Source: Akebia trifoliata
Taxonomy: Eukaryota; Streptophyta; Magnoliopsida; Ranunculales; Lardizabalaceae
Direction: 5' to 3'
Assembly (NCBI GenBank): GCA_017979445.1
Contig: CM030718.1
Location: 22,811,021-22,875,020 of the forward strand
Length of the DNA stretch: 64,000 nt
A program made the translations under genes and the position numbers. Within the stretch, counting starts at the first letter, position 1, and every line of letters begins with the position of its first letter. Shown one piece after another: positions 43,381-55,412 of this stretch. The notes beneath the pieces were generated by a model that worked only from the letters and a program-made list of their open reading frames with translations, did no database searches and was not told the DNA's origin.

Positions 43381-44404
43381 ACTTCAAGGGGTTATCTTTC
43401 ATTATTTCGTCTCTTTCAGGGATCTTTATGTTCTTGTTCACACAAAGATTAAGAAGGAAGACAAAGAAGTTAATGGGTTTTCTTTTTTTTTTTTCTTTGA
43501 TTTCTTGAGTTCTAAATTCTGTTTTCTACTCTGTAGAATTGGTTTTTGTCAAATTTTGTTTGGAGGTTTGATTGTAATCAGTCTATTAGCCTTCTTGATT
43601 GATGGTTAGAAATTAGTTGTTTTTTTTTTCTTGTAAAACAATATGGTGGATTGATTGCCAATAATAATCCGAAAACCTTCCCAATCTTCTGTTTCTGTTT
43701 GTTTTGTTGCAGTCAAAATTGTGATATTTATTTAAATTATCTTCCTTCATTTTCCAAAAAATGAAAATTATGATATTAGGTATGTGTTGTTAAAATATAA
43801 TTATTAAAGAATCTTTTCCTTAATGAAATTATATTGATTTTTTAAAATTATAATTGAAAAAGAAAAATTAAATGGTTCAACCTTTGAGCCATAAATCACT
43901 AGTGATTACGTCTCTTAAAAATCAATGGTTCTTCAGTAAATAAATCAAGATTAATGATTGCTACCTGTTGGATTTCACTATAAAACGATGAGATATAACG
44001 CACAAATCAACAATTTTAGAAGGTTTAGGCTCAAACAAAGAAAAAAAATGATTTTTGGCAAGAAGTTGAAGACGAAGTTATTTTGATCGGTTTTTGTTAG
44101 TCTTGCACAGAAGACTGTCAAGCAGCTCGTCCTCCTGAAAACCAGAACTATTTGAGTATTTGTAGACTGCGTTATCGGTAACTTGGAAAACTTGTCTCCA
44201 ATGGCAGAAACGGGCCGATATTTCCGAAGGAAACTAATCCGGACATAATCTGTACTGATCCCTAGAAAACCTGTTTTTCCCTTCCAATGTTGTTGGACCA
44301 TGGAATAGTCCTTGGTAATGCCTCACACGATGCTGTCAACCAACCATAGCATCAAAATCCTAATCTCCGAACTATACTCCCATTTTCATTGCAAGGTTTG
44401 CTCC
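43381..44404. other. 3' flank of the FAS1 gene and intergenic DNA
   Basis: Contains the presumed 3' UTR (T-rich, a long T-run at 43483-43495). A 107-aa minus-strand frame at 43978-44301 has no recognisable domain; its region begins TGTTGGATTTCAC and could be a decayed LTR, but no second border was found. Confidence 0.35.
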
Positions 44405-44720
44405 TTTTTTTTTTGATAAGTGTAATATATTGATAAAAGAGAGAAAACGAAAAACAAGGAGGCCAAGATGGCTCTAAAAAGCAACAAAACAAGGAAAAAT
44501 AAAAAGTCAATGATCACATAAAGAGTTCCATCTAAACACAAAGTCGTCAAGAGTGATCCCTGCAAAATCTGTGTTTTGTTTTGACCAAAGGTACATCAGA
44601 CCCAATATCTCCAGGAAACCGCTGTGAGAGCTTCTTCTCTTACTATGGAACAAGGTTTGTTCCTTGTAATTGCCCGACTCACAAATACGAGCTTTTGAAC
44701 CCCACAAGGAGCCTGTAATG
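44405..44720 (-). mobile_element. LINE 3' end, 5'-truncated, minus strand
   Basis: Minus-strand residues RSSHSGFLEILGLMYLWSKQ followed by FRWNSLCDH match the C-terminus of the plus-strand LINE at 38820 (RSSHGVFLEILGYVYLRSK). Its poly(A) tail is the T-run at 44405-44414, preceded on the coding strand by CACTTATC. Both copies therefore derive from one LINE family. Confidence 0.8.
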
Positions 44721-45127
44721 TTTAATTCAAATGGTTACGAACATCTTTATGCATTGCATGAGAGAGATTCTTTATTTTTTTTCATCCCACAAACTGTAAA
44801 CCTTCGTACAAAAGGAAAGTCTGCAGATAGTCTTAATTAGCTATAATCCATGAAATAGTAATTGGAGATGCACAAAGTGAACAAAGTTCACAAATAAAAG
44901 CCACAAAAAGAAGTCCGCAAGAAACAATATAATGAAACTTAGAAGAACCTTTCCTTTCATCTATTCCAAAATTTGCGCAAAAATATTCAGAAGAATCTAA
45001 ATCTCATTTATCATACATATGTAATGATGAAAACAAACGTGAATATGGAATTATACTCAACCAACTGCTATTATACAAGCGGCAAAGAATGGATTTGAGT
45101 TGCAGGACAACTAAACATGATTCACCA

Positions 45128-48100
45128 TCATATTACATGACCAAGACCCAATTCTTCTTCAATGTCGTCACTATCGTCAAAGAGCTTTAAAAACCGAGCT
45201 TGATCTTGTTCTCTCTTCTTCCTCTGCCAGTATTTGTATCCAGTTATGGCTCCAAGAATGGATACAGTTGAAACAACTGCACTGATCATTATCACTAAAA
45301 CAGCATTCATTCCCTTCACCCCACCTGAGCCGTCAGCATGATTAGAACCTACGAAGCATTATAATAATAACAATTCAGACTAATTACATACATTAATAAG
45401 ATCTATAAATAATCTCGCGAGCTTTTAAAGGTGAGACTATGGTTACTGGCCATCTAATATAGCGTGGCTTATATTTAGACCATTACATCATTTTCTTTTA
45501 ATTGTACAAGTTTTCGCTTGGTTTGGTTCTTATAAAAGCAATAATTTTAGCCCATCAATAAGACTTTTGGACCAATGCCCATCATATAGGTGTTCCACCG
45601 AATGGTCGAGATCAATATTACAAAGCGCGTCTACATATAAAGGGCTGTTATAAACAGATACACACACGCAGAAACACTCACCAGTTTCAGAAGCTACGCA
45701 CTGAGCACACGAAAATGTCACATTGAATTCCTTGTCCTTGAAACGGGTATATTTTCCATCAGGACCCATAAAATCAGAAGGACAAAACTCCCACTCATCA
45801 AATATATCATCGGAATCTATAGTGTCCTTCTCATACAACCCACAACGTTTACATTTGCTATCTGCAAATTCCATCAGAGGCTGCCAACAAAATCATTGCG
45901 AATTTTCTGTTAGTTGGCTTGACCAAAATATCTCCTCATTATGATGAAAATATGGAAATAGATGTAACTTTTGGTCCAATTTCATAACTGGATACAGTTT
46001 TAAAATATTTACATAACCAGATAAATTTATTCATCTGTTAAAAACTTTTTGATTAAATTTAACTTTATATCCCTTTGGTTTTCAAATATTCAGTTAAGTA
46101 ATGTTTGAAAAATTAAAGGGGTATAAAGTTGAATTCAGTACAAAAGTTTTTGAACAAACCGAGAAATTTATTTGGTTACATAAATATTCTAAAATCATAT
46201 CCAGTTAAGTAATTTTTGAAAAACGTTTATTCATCTGTGTAAAACGCCCTTGAGTAATTAAGTTGCAAGGTAAAAGATCACCTAGAAATTCACCTATCAC
46301 AAACCTGCCAAGATTCTTCACTCTTGAAAGTATATAAGAAGTGTTTATCCTTCACATCTGGCAGAATTGTCATGTTCTCCCCTTTACAACGAAAGTACAC
46401 TGTTGGTTTGGAATTTACCCACTCGTGGATTGTAAATATTTCAATGGATTGAAGTGTAACAACGGCGGATGAAAAGATTCCTGCAAAATAAATAATTTCA
46501 TCATGTAGGCCATTTCCAACTATAAAAAATGCCATAATGCAAGCAGATCTATAACCTTTGAAAAGAAATAATGAAATCATTTGGACTCAAATTATATTAT
46601 CTCATATTAAAAATAAGTAAACAACTAATTTAATGGATTTTTAAGTTTTTCCCACATGAAATTAATCAACTCTAAGTTACTCTATATAATGGATGAAGAT
46701 TCCTGATTTAAAGACCCTCGCCTCAATGAAGGTACGGCTTTAGATAGAGTTGAATTGATAAATTTGGGGGTCCAACTCAAAACCAATTGGCAATGAGTGG
46801 AGAGGCCTAGGATCTTATAAGGAGAGAGACAAGGCAATTTGTGTCCGATGTGAGACTAAACTCTAACACGCCCCCGCATGAGTGGACCAGATTGGGCCAA
46901 AGCACGTGGAGATATGAACTAAGTGACGTGGAGAAGAGAAAGACCCGCTCTGATACCATGATAAATTTGGGGGTCTAACTCAAAACCAATTGGCAATGAG
47001 TGGAGAGGCCCTGGATCTTATAGGGAAGGCAATTTGTGTTCGATGTGGGACTAAACTCAATAGAATGGAAGAACAAAATTTATCACCAGCATGAATGCCA
47101 AAGAATTTAACTTGTACAATTACAGATTTGAGGCTAAAGTTGAGAAAACACCATGATATTAAGCAACAACCCAACATTACTGCTCAATCACCACAACAAC
47201 GACACCAGTGGTCCAAGCCATTGAACCAAGTCCAACAAACTCAATTTGATTAGTTCATTGGAAGTACAATTTCATACAATGACATACAAATACTTCCTAA
47301 TCATCATTGTAAACATCAAATCTGATACCGAAACTTGGACTTGATTTAGTGAATCTTTTTTCTCAATCAAATTCCATCTAAAATTTTATCCCGAAAATCC
47401 TTCATAATGAATTCACTGCAAAATGAAACTTCCCCCTTGCTTTGCTAATCAATTACTTCTCTTCGAGCAATCTTTCCTAACTCATACCCATTCTCTTCTC
47501 TCTTTATATTAGGTATTCTACTCCTTTATGAACCATTAGAACTATAAGTTCAATACAGGAAATAAAATCTAATCATCTCTATAAAAAATTTAATTTTCAA
47601 TTCCTGAGGCAGATATACATTTGGTCTCCTTCATCAAACACGAATTTATGAATTTCTGATCATGTATTCCATTCCACCCCTTTTTATCCACAAAGAAGAT
47701 TGCACTTTTTTTAGTTTTTTTTTGGGATCAAACTCAGTTCCAATTAACCAAATAAAGAAAGAAAATTTATTGTTGTTGGTCTCCATATAAGTTGAACAAA
47801 TCATATAATGCCCTCCTTTACCTTCTATAATCAAAATTGGGTGAATCAAACACAAAAGCAATCAATAACAGCTAAATTAACAATTTTCCAATAACACAGA
47901 AAAAGAGAATCTTTAAATTTTCGAAAAGAACAAACGAGTTCATCTTCAAAACCATCAGATTCATCAAATCTTGAACCAAATTAACTGAACAACGCAACAA
48001 CCTTCAAAGAAACTGTAAAAACGCATAAATTAGTGAAACAAAATCAAAGCCCTAAGTTAAGAAGAAATTTACCTGGAAGAAATAATAGAAGAATCGAACA

Positions 48101-48154
48101 GAAAAGGAGAAGAGCAGCGTAAGCTTTTGAATTCGACAGATGTGGAATCATCAT
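45128..48154 (-). CDS. Type I single-span membrane protein, 4 exons, 225 aa, function unknown
   Basis: Exons on the minus strand: 48154-48073, 46480-46305, 45880-45682 and 45348-45128; GT..AG borders and phases agree (678 nt). The signal peptide MMIPHLSNSKAYAALLLFCS with a following Leu-rich core (residues 1-28) is exon 1. A luminal or extracellular domain (29-165) has YFRCKGENMT, CKRCGLYEKD and FSCAQC, i.e. six or so Cys in C..C-type pairs, probably disulfide-bonded, plus a potential N-glycan site at NMT. One transmembrane helix (about 168-190) precedes a cytosolic tail that is first basic (WQRKKREQ), then acidic (DDSDDIEEELG). I recognise this as a conserved plant protein of unknown function, possibly a recently named DUF. 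The 1.6-kb first intron holds a TRIM element. Individual frames at 45128-45319, 45530-45874 and 46290-46580 are the exons with read-through. Confidence 0.87.
46756..47062 (-). mobile_element. TRIM retroelement in intron 1, about 307 bp
   Basis: Two direct repeats, 46756-46868 (113 bp) and 46959-47062 (104 bp), about 90% alike. Read on the minus strand each begins TGTTAGAGTTTAGTC-like sequence and ends AATTTATCA. The 5' repeat is followed immediately by TGGTATCAGAGC, a full 12-base match to the initiator tRNA-Met primer site. A G-rich polypurine stretch (GCGGGGGCG) precedes the 3' repeat. GAAT flanks both sides (46752-46755 and 47063-47066). The element carries no gene. Confidence 0.9.
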
Positions 48155-48520
48155 GAAATATTTCGATTTTCTCCTCTAATTAAATTAATTTGATTTTTAA
48201 TTCAGTGATTAAGAGTTGGATAAGAGAGGATGTAACAATGAAACTGAGAATTTCGGATCCGATAAGAAAAATCTGTACAGGACTACAGGTGCGCACTACG
48301 CGCTCTTCATTTCTTGGCGGTTCGTTTGGAATTCTTGCGTTGCGGGAAAACTTCACTTCTTACGTACGCATGATGCGCACTTCGCACCCAAATGTCTAGA
48401 ACTTAGATTGACAGTCGGTAAAACCGTGGCGAAAGATGTTTCTATACTTAATTAAGGTTGGAGATATTCAAAGAGGCCGAATTTGTTGTTATTAAACGAA
48501 TAAGGATCCAATAAGTAAAA
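48155..48520. promoter_or_regulatory. Promoter region of the type I membrane protein gene
   Basis: Upstream of the minus-strand start; locally GC-richer (48285-48385), with GCGCACTACGCGCTC and GATGCGCACTTCGCAC words. No clear TATA box is visible on the minus strand. Confidence 0.35.
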
Positions 48521-48852
48521 GTTGGGGTGCCAATAGAAGTTCTCTTTTCTCTTTTCTCTCTTTCTTTTTCTTTTTCTTTTTTTGGCTATATTTTTATTTT
48601 TTAAGGTTTTGAATTTCATATGAGCCCAATCAAACCCATAAACAATTATCAAAATTGTTTAAACAAGTGTTTTAATGTTGAGATTATAATTAGTTGGGGT
48701 GCCAATTGAAGTTCTCTTTTTCTCTCTTTTTGTTTTTTTTATTAGATTTTTATTTTTTAAGATTTTGAATTTCATATGAGCCCAATCAAAACTATAAACA
48801 ATTATCAAAATTATTTAAACAAGTGCTATAATGTTGAGATTATAATTATAAC
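48521..48852. repeat. Tandem duplication, two units of about 165 bp
   Basis: Unit 1 (48521-48692) and unit 2 (48693-48852) both start GTTGGGGTGCCAAT.GAAGTT, contain a CT-rich run and TTTTGAATTTCATATGAGCC, and end ATGTTGAGATTATAATTA. They differ mainly in CT-run length and point changes. Confidence 0.85.
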
Positions 48853-49071
48853 CATACCTTTGTAATGTTGGTAGAGTATTAATCTTTAATTGGGGTGTGA
48901 TACATAATTTATGATATTAAGGTGTGATAAGTACTATAGATGTGATGTCAAAGTCAAATGCAACCACCCTTGAACATGTGCAAAGATCTCTCTATTTCCT
49001 CTCTTCCCTATATTTGGAGAGGAAAGGACAAAAATCATCTCTTAAACAATCTCTCATTTTTGAGTGGTGAT

Positions 49072-49270
49072 AATGACTCTCCCGACCGACTCCCCCACAC
49101 ATGTGAGGTGTGCCAGAATCAAAGACTTTTTGACTTGAGATACACAACTGCACATCTCCATAAATATATTCAGTTGTGTATCCCAATGTAAAGAAATCTA
49201 TGGTTCTGACACCCCACATCAGGAGAGTCAATTGAGTATGTCCTGTGGGGGAGTCAGATTATCACAACTA
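49072..49270. repeat. Family A foldback MITE (copy A14)
   Basis: GAGTGGTGATAATGACTCTC on the left and GGGGAGTCAGATTATCACAAC on the right, with arms GAGATACACAACTGCACATC / TTCAGTTGTGTATCCC. It belongs to the same sub-type as A3, A4 and A6. Confidence 0.8.
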
Positions 49271-49611
49271 TTTAGGATAACTCATACACAAGTCTTTTGA
49301 GGATAGGGAAAACTACAACATCTTACTTTTTTTGACCTCCTCATATGGTATTTCTTCCCCATATTTGAGGATAGGGGAGAGGAGACCATTGGAGATGCTC
49401 TTAGTTCAACCCAGCCACAAAGATGAACAAACAGAAGAAAAAGAAGACGAAAGACCAACATTGCTTGATTTTATACATCAAAACACATTCAAGATGCTTA
49501 AGTTCATCACTGTTTGCCTCAAACAAACAGGCCATATGTCATACAAGTGGTAAACCTCTTATCTTCAACTCTCTCCACCACTTCATCTTTCTGCTTTGTT
49601 GGATGCCCCTA

Positions 49612-52600
49612 TTACTCATACATAAAGACCTTCGTCTCTAACTGGTAAGATTTAGTGAAGAAAGTGGGCCAACAGAGATAAGTTGATGCAATACTGCTAA
49701 CTGTAGAAGCCCCAATAAGAAAGTTCATCACTACTATCTGCAACTGAATGGCCTCTAGTGGTGATGACCCACCCATAATAAGGCCAGTCATCGCACCTGG
49801 AAGCGATATCAGACCTACCGTCTTTGCATTGTCCAAGACTGGAGAGAGGGCAAGAACAAGAGCCCTTTTCACCTGTTGAAGAGTCGCTTGGCGTGGGGTT
49901 GCACCAAGTGCCAAAGCTGTCTCTACCTACATAAAAACAGCCAACTAATACTGTTAGTTGTAATCATAGTGACAGAGTCGAGGCTTGGAAAATAATTCGG
50001 GAAAACATTGGATAAAAAAATTTAAAAAAAAAAAAAAAAACATTAATTGTTTTAAGTATAAATAAATATGTATTTTACATATTAAATGAAAAAAATAATA
50101 CTAAAAATGCCGAAAACATAATCTGTGATTTTTTCAAAGAATCATAGACGAAATCACGATTAATCGTGATTCTTTGAAAAAACTAATATATTTTCAAAAA
50201 CTTCTTGATTTTTTGAAAAAATTACTATTTAATCACAATTTTTTTCAAAAATATTGCAAATTTTTGTCACTATGATTGTAATGTAGATGTTTATCAAGAT
50301 AAGTAATTTGGTTAAATTGGAAGAGACCAGGTTCTTTTGGGTCTTGAGATCATCTCGAAGCCGTTTCATGGTAACTCCAGTAACGGTCATGGCATTACCA
50401 ACCATCATGCCTGCAACAGGGATGATGTAACGTGGAGTGAAAGGGAAAACTTTCAATATAATGAGAAAGAACATTGTCACAGCTGTTCCAGCCAAGATTG
50501 ATGCTCCAGCAATGTACTTCCCACGTGGAACGTGTTTCGCACGTTGACCTGCTGTGTAACCAGCAACAGAAACCTGCAGGAATACCGAAACAATGCAGTC
50601 AGCCAAGAATACCTTTTGTTTCTAGAATTTGTTGAGTACAGGGATCGAAGCACATTGTAGATGGTCTTGCAATTGTGATGGTTCTTGACCATTTGAAAAA
50701 GAGTTGATCTACACTTGATCCTAATTTGTACTCTCAGTTATGGAGCCAACAATTATATCACATTGGGCAATGTGATCTATTTTATTGTTTCTAAACTCAT
50801 GAAAAGTTGATTGGATATAAGTCTGGATTCTCCAATTATAGCAGAAGTGGAAAATGATCTTTTGTAGAGATGATTGTGATAGTCAGAACAATCCTTGCAC
50901 AGTTGGATCATCAAACATGATTATCTATGGGGGCCCAACAAGTAGGAGTACAAATATGGAGCAAGTATAGGCTAACTAGTTTTTAAAAAAAGTCAACAAT
51001 GCAAACTGGATTTCCTGAAGTTTATTTCTTCATCTATTTTGCTGAGCTGTAACAGATATGGAGATAGCATGTAAAACTACAACATAGTCAAACTTGATAA
51101 GCAAAAACATTGTTCTAAGTTGATATTGATTGTATATATGAGAATACTAAAGGTAAGTAAGTGGAGGAACGCTTGTCAAGATTGATGGACAACAATTACT
51201 CTTGAGAGACCAGTGTTGTTATTTAGATTCATTTAGGTAAATAGATGGAGAGTTGGTGAATATTCAACTCATAGAATTAGCACCATGAAGTATCATATGA
51301 TCAATGAATATTGATCAAATTAAATAAAATTTCCATAAGCTAGCAATAAAACCAACCATGCTTTATGTAATTGGATGTTAGACAAGAAACATGTCCAAAG
51401 AATGAATGTAGCAGAAATGAGAATTTCTAGATGGATCATGGTAACCCTGGGATACTTAAATTAGACATAAGTGCATTTGGGCGAATTTAGGAATAGCTCA
51501 ATATAGGAGAAAAAATAAGGGAATGTCGATTGATAGGATTTGGTTGCGTACAACAAAACCAAAAACAACTCCAATAAAAAGCACTTGCGTGTAAATTGAA
51601 GGCTCTAAAAGATAAACACAAAGGCCAAAAATGGCTTGGGTATAATAAGAAAATGAATAATGCTGAAGTGACCTCAAGATTGACCTCATTTCAAACTTTT
51701 CTATCGTGAAGATGTGTAAGAACCATAGATGTTTTTCATAGAGATAAGAGTACTGAAAAGCATCTATGGTTCTGTAAGCACCTCCATATCAAAAAAGTGT
51801 GAAATAAGGTCAATCTTGAGGTCACTCTAGCACGACTCCGAGAAAATATATGAAGACATGCCATGACTCAAGATATGGCTCAAGGTTGAGATGAACGACA
51901 AAATATGATTCGTGTTGCTAATCCCATATTTGGGATAATACATAATGATGAACCAAAGGTACATAGTTTTTTTTTTTTTTTTTAAGTATAGGGTTAGTGG
52001 TTAGTAAATGAAGTTCGGTTCTAGGAGGTTTGAACCTAAGATGTGGGAACAACAATCCAACGGTACATAGTTCTAAAACTATTCTTTCAATTTTTGTCCC
52101 GACAATGTCCACCCACACATCAGGCCCCATACGATCCTGATCTCAAGTAGCAATCCCTCTTCAAACAAAAATAAATAAATCTTATGCACCTTAACCTCCA
52201 TTAAGCGAGAACAACACCTCGTAATCTATCTAAAATTAACAAAATTTAGGGGCTTAGCTTGCTTTTATCAAATGGCTTGAGTCATTCAAGAACCAGGCCT
52301 CCAAATTCAATGTCACTCCTCTAATAGATTCTACACTTATAGAAAAATATAATGGACTCGCCCCCTTACTTATCGTACAAACTACAAACAGTCGTGCCAC
52401 TCTAAAGCCATAGACCTTCATCTGCTAGAACCCAACAATTAAAGTGTCAACCAATGAAAACACCAAGACCTTCTAAATTTATTATTCTGGGGTCTGTTAA
52501 CATGTGCCCTAAGGATGCATGTTAAGGTGCATTAAATACACCTTTGGAAATAAACATTTGAGGGTATTTTTAGTAAGAACTTTTTTTAGAAAGTTTTGGT

Positions 52601-53703
52601 ATGAAAATCAATTCCCAATGTGTATTTAATGTGCTTTAACGAGTGCCCTTAGGGCACGTTAACAAAACCCATTATTCAGATACAAACCTAGTCAATACAC
52701 CAAAAATACCTAGTTGTTAATGGTGCGGAAAGTTAAGCCCATATCTCTTTAGGGTCTTTACCTACCACCACACAACCGATACCCTTCTTTCGGGGGTCCT
52801 TCCACTAATGCCCCAAGTGCCCACTTTGTGGTGGCTTTCACTCTGATACACCCTTCTTTTTTAACCCCAAAGTCGCTCCTCAAGAAATTTAAAGCCGGAA
52901 AGTAGAATTGGCTTTGATACCATATAATAGGAATCCAACCAATACACCTAAATATATAGGTGTAAATGGTGCAGAAAGTTAAGCCCATATCTCTTTGGGG
53001 TCATAACATATTTTCTTCAAACCAAAGGCTCAGTCTACCTCTTATTCTCTCTCTATCTCTATCTCCCTAAGCCATGTTTGTGGTTTTAAAATCGTTGGAT
53101 ACCATGAAGACTCGCCCAAATCATATTGGCATCACTCGCAAACAAGACGAGATGCCAAAACTGGGATTTATTTTCTTCTTCATCATCTAAATCTTATTTT
53201 CCTTTTTTTTCTGATTCACAAATCTGAAATAAGCTCAAAACTCAACAGATACTGCAATCACTCCCCGAGTCAACTCGGTATTCAAACCAGTCAGTATGAA
53301 TTCACAATTTTTCTTGAACTAAAAACAAATTTCATGAAAACTTGAAAGAAATTATATCCAAAACTCATCAATAACGTAAAATATACTTTTTAAACAGTTA
53401 TAAACAGTAATTTCAAACTAAAAAAAAAAACAGAAAACAGATTATTAATCAAAGTAGACAAAATATACGAACCATGAACAAGTACGCGAGAATGATCCAA
53501 CCAACATTATTCTGAGAAAATATAAATTGCAGAACAAATCCGATCACAGATAATTGGATAAAAGCCCTTATAATCGAATAGATCATCTCTTTCTCCAACC
53601 CTAAATTTTGAACGTACGACAAAACCACCGCCATTAAAACCACTGCAGTTGCAAGGAGTGGTTTCAACATGCCTTTTAGGAAATCCACATAAACGGAAGC
53701 CAT
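49612..53703 (-). CDS. ALS3/STAR2-type ABC transporter permease (UPF0014/FetB family), 3 exons, 263 aa
   Basis: Exons on the minus strand: 53703-53473, 50573-50328 and 49926-49612; all junctions are GT..AG and phase 0 (792 nt). The protein is highly hydrophobic throughout (about seven spans expected for the family) and carries the conserved core AGYTAGQRAKHVPRGKYIAG, FPFTPRYIIPVAGMMVGNAM and ETALALGATPRQATLQQVKR, then NAKTVGLISLPGAMTGLIMG, all diagnostic of plant ALS3. In Arabidopsis ALS3 pairs with the nucleotide-binding protein STAR1 in a bacterial-type ABC transporter at the tonoplast and is needed for aluminium tolerance and the root response to phosphate shortage; in rice the pair is linked to UDP-glucose export. 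Length is close to the family norm (about 273). The 2.9-kb first intron carries a family A MITE, a second MITE and a TRIM. The coding frames appear undamaged. Confidence 0.96.
50044..50260. repeat. Hairpin-rich AT segment in ALS3 intron 2
   Basis: AATCACGATTAATCGTGATT at about 50151-50170 is a perfect palindrome. It is embedded in repeated TTTTTTCAAA.AATCA and its inverse, giving overlapping potential hairpins. Confidence 0.6.
51655..51838. repeat. Family A foldback MITE (copy A15), in ALS3 intron 1
   Basis: GAATAATGCTGAAGTGACCT..to..GAGGTCACTCTAGCACGACTC, 184 bp, the copy closest to an intact consensus. The flanking 9-mers TAAGAAAAT (51646-51654) and CGAGAAAAT (51839-51847) match at 7 of 9; both differences are transitions. 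Internal arms AGATTGACCTCATTTCAAAC / GTGAAATAAGGTCAATCT. Confidence 0.9.
52489..52670. repeat. MITE with TTAACATGTGCCCTAAGG arms, in ALS3 intron 1
   Basis: 182 bp. The left end GGGGTCTGTTAACATGTGCC and the right end GGGCACGTTAACAAAACCC are inverted, and a second inner arm pair GTGCATTAAATACAC / GTGTATTTAATGTGC exists. The 8-mers ATTATTCT (52481-52488) and ATTATTCA (52671-52678) flank it, which fits a hAT-like 8-bp duplication. Confidence 0.8.
52674..53005 (-). mobile_element. TRIM retroelement in ALS3 intron 1
   Basis: Two direct repeats (about 52674-52760 and 52920-53005) share GGTGC.GAAAGTTAAGCCCA followed by TATCTCTTT.GGGTC. On the minus strand the repeat is followed by TGGTATCAAAGCC, the tRNA-Met primer site with one change. 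The element directly abuts the MITE at 52489-52670. Repeat borders are approximate. Confidence 0.75.
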
Positions 53704-55412
53704 GTTCGTTTCTCCTCCAATAACAAAACCGCTTTTAGTGAGCAGAGAAAGGAAAACCGCTTAATGAAGAAGATTTCTGGTTTTGGTGAGGGAGAGAAAA
53801 CCACTCTAAATTCCAAAACCGGTTTCAATGACGCTTCTGTAGAAACGCTTCTGCTTTTGGAGAAACCGAGAGGGAGAAACCACCTCCCCCTCTGATGACT
53901 CATCTCGTGAAGTGTTTTAGTGAGGAAAGTTGGTGTGGAAAAGGTCGGATCGGATTCTGGACCACGGTTTTATTTTACTATATTTTATTAACTATCAGAC
54001 CAAGCGTACTGTCGTCCCAAGATCCAGACAATTCGATTATTCTCGATATTTGTAACTCAATATCGATGATTATTTAGTAGATTAGATCCTGGGATGACGG
54101 TACATCGGATTCTACTTATAGACATAACCCTCTATTCTGAGATGCTTTCTATTTACAAACTACAAAGTGATGAGATATGCCCTTGATCATGTCCTTATCT
54201 CACGTTCTTGTATTAGTGTCTAATAAAATTACCTAAATACCCTCCCTTTTAATCTCTAGCCCAAAAAATAAAATTACCCATCATCTTCCATCTCTGTAAT
54301 TAAATATTACCTCTAGCCAAAAAAAACCCATTGATTTTTACTCATAATCTTCAACTTTTAAAATGAAACTAGAGCATCATGATTATGTTCTTTAGGGTAA
54401 ATGGGGTAAAAGAGGAAAGAAAATAACGTTAAAGGATTATTATTGGAAAAAAGAGAGAAAATGAAAGAGAACAAAGTTGACGGAATATTATTAAAATATG
54501 GGTAAAAGAAAAAAAGACATTAAAATTAAAAAGGTGTTATTGAAAAAAGATGAGAGAATAAGGAATAAAATTGAAATTTTCCACGAGATGTATGTGAAAT
54601 TGAATATGAATTACTCTTTATGAGGGATAAATATTGGGGGAAGACAACCTGTTATGTTTTAATATACAGATATTTTACAAAAATTCTAAATTAACTAACA
54701 TCCCAAGGTATAACTCTAATCCAATCGGGCAGTGTCATTTCAGGTTATTGATATAACTTACTAGATTATTAATCAAGGGATTTTCCTTCGAAAGTTAGTT
54801 AATCTTCGAAGTTAAGATTCTAGCTTCTCAAAATTAAAGAATAAAATATAATTCTTTTTGAAATTAAAAGAAAAAGATTTTCTTTATAAATAAAAAAATT
54901 GGTAGTTTTGTCTTAGAGTACTAAAACGATGAATTGAAAAAATGATTGAATATGTTTAGAATAAGTAGTCTTACATTTACTATTGAAGAGTTAAGGAAAT
55001 GAAGGATTTTAGGAGGTTTAAGATAAGGGTATTTAAGTCATTTTATATCATCAGTTTCAAATTAGAGGGGTGCATAAAATATTTATCGAAACATGGAGGT
55101 GTGTTCTAAGTCAGCCATTATAATATTTAATTATAAATCTAATTTAAAACTTTAGAAGGACTGAGAAGAAAAGACGAATGTACGATAGTGCGAAAAGTGG
55201 GCGACCTGAAAAGCACTGCCACTTGATTATGAGGAAATGATTTGGTACTTCGCGGTAGTAGGAGTAAGGACAGCGACCGTGTTGACCCTTGTAGAAGAAC
55301 GGAATAGAAGGGGTTCGACACCAAATATTTATATTACAGAAATGCCCCCACCTTAGCATTTAAATTAAGTATAATCAAAGGTTATTTTGATCATAAAACT
55401 GTAATTCCACGT
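53704..55412. other. ALS3 upstream region and intergenic DNA
   Basis: 53704-53900 is the likely 5' UTR/promoter of the minus-strand ALS3 gene. A short inverted pair GTACTGTCGTCCCAAGATCC / GGATC.TGGGATGACGGTAC (54006-54101) forms an unassigned palindrome of about 95 bp. The rest is AT-rich with no gene. Confidence 0.4.

Noticed and set aside
43978..44301. 107-aa minus-strand frame and a possible LTR beginning TGTTGGATTTCAC
   Set aside because: There is no domain, no matching LTR end and no duplication, so I could not support either reading.
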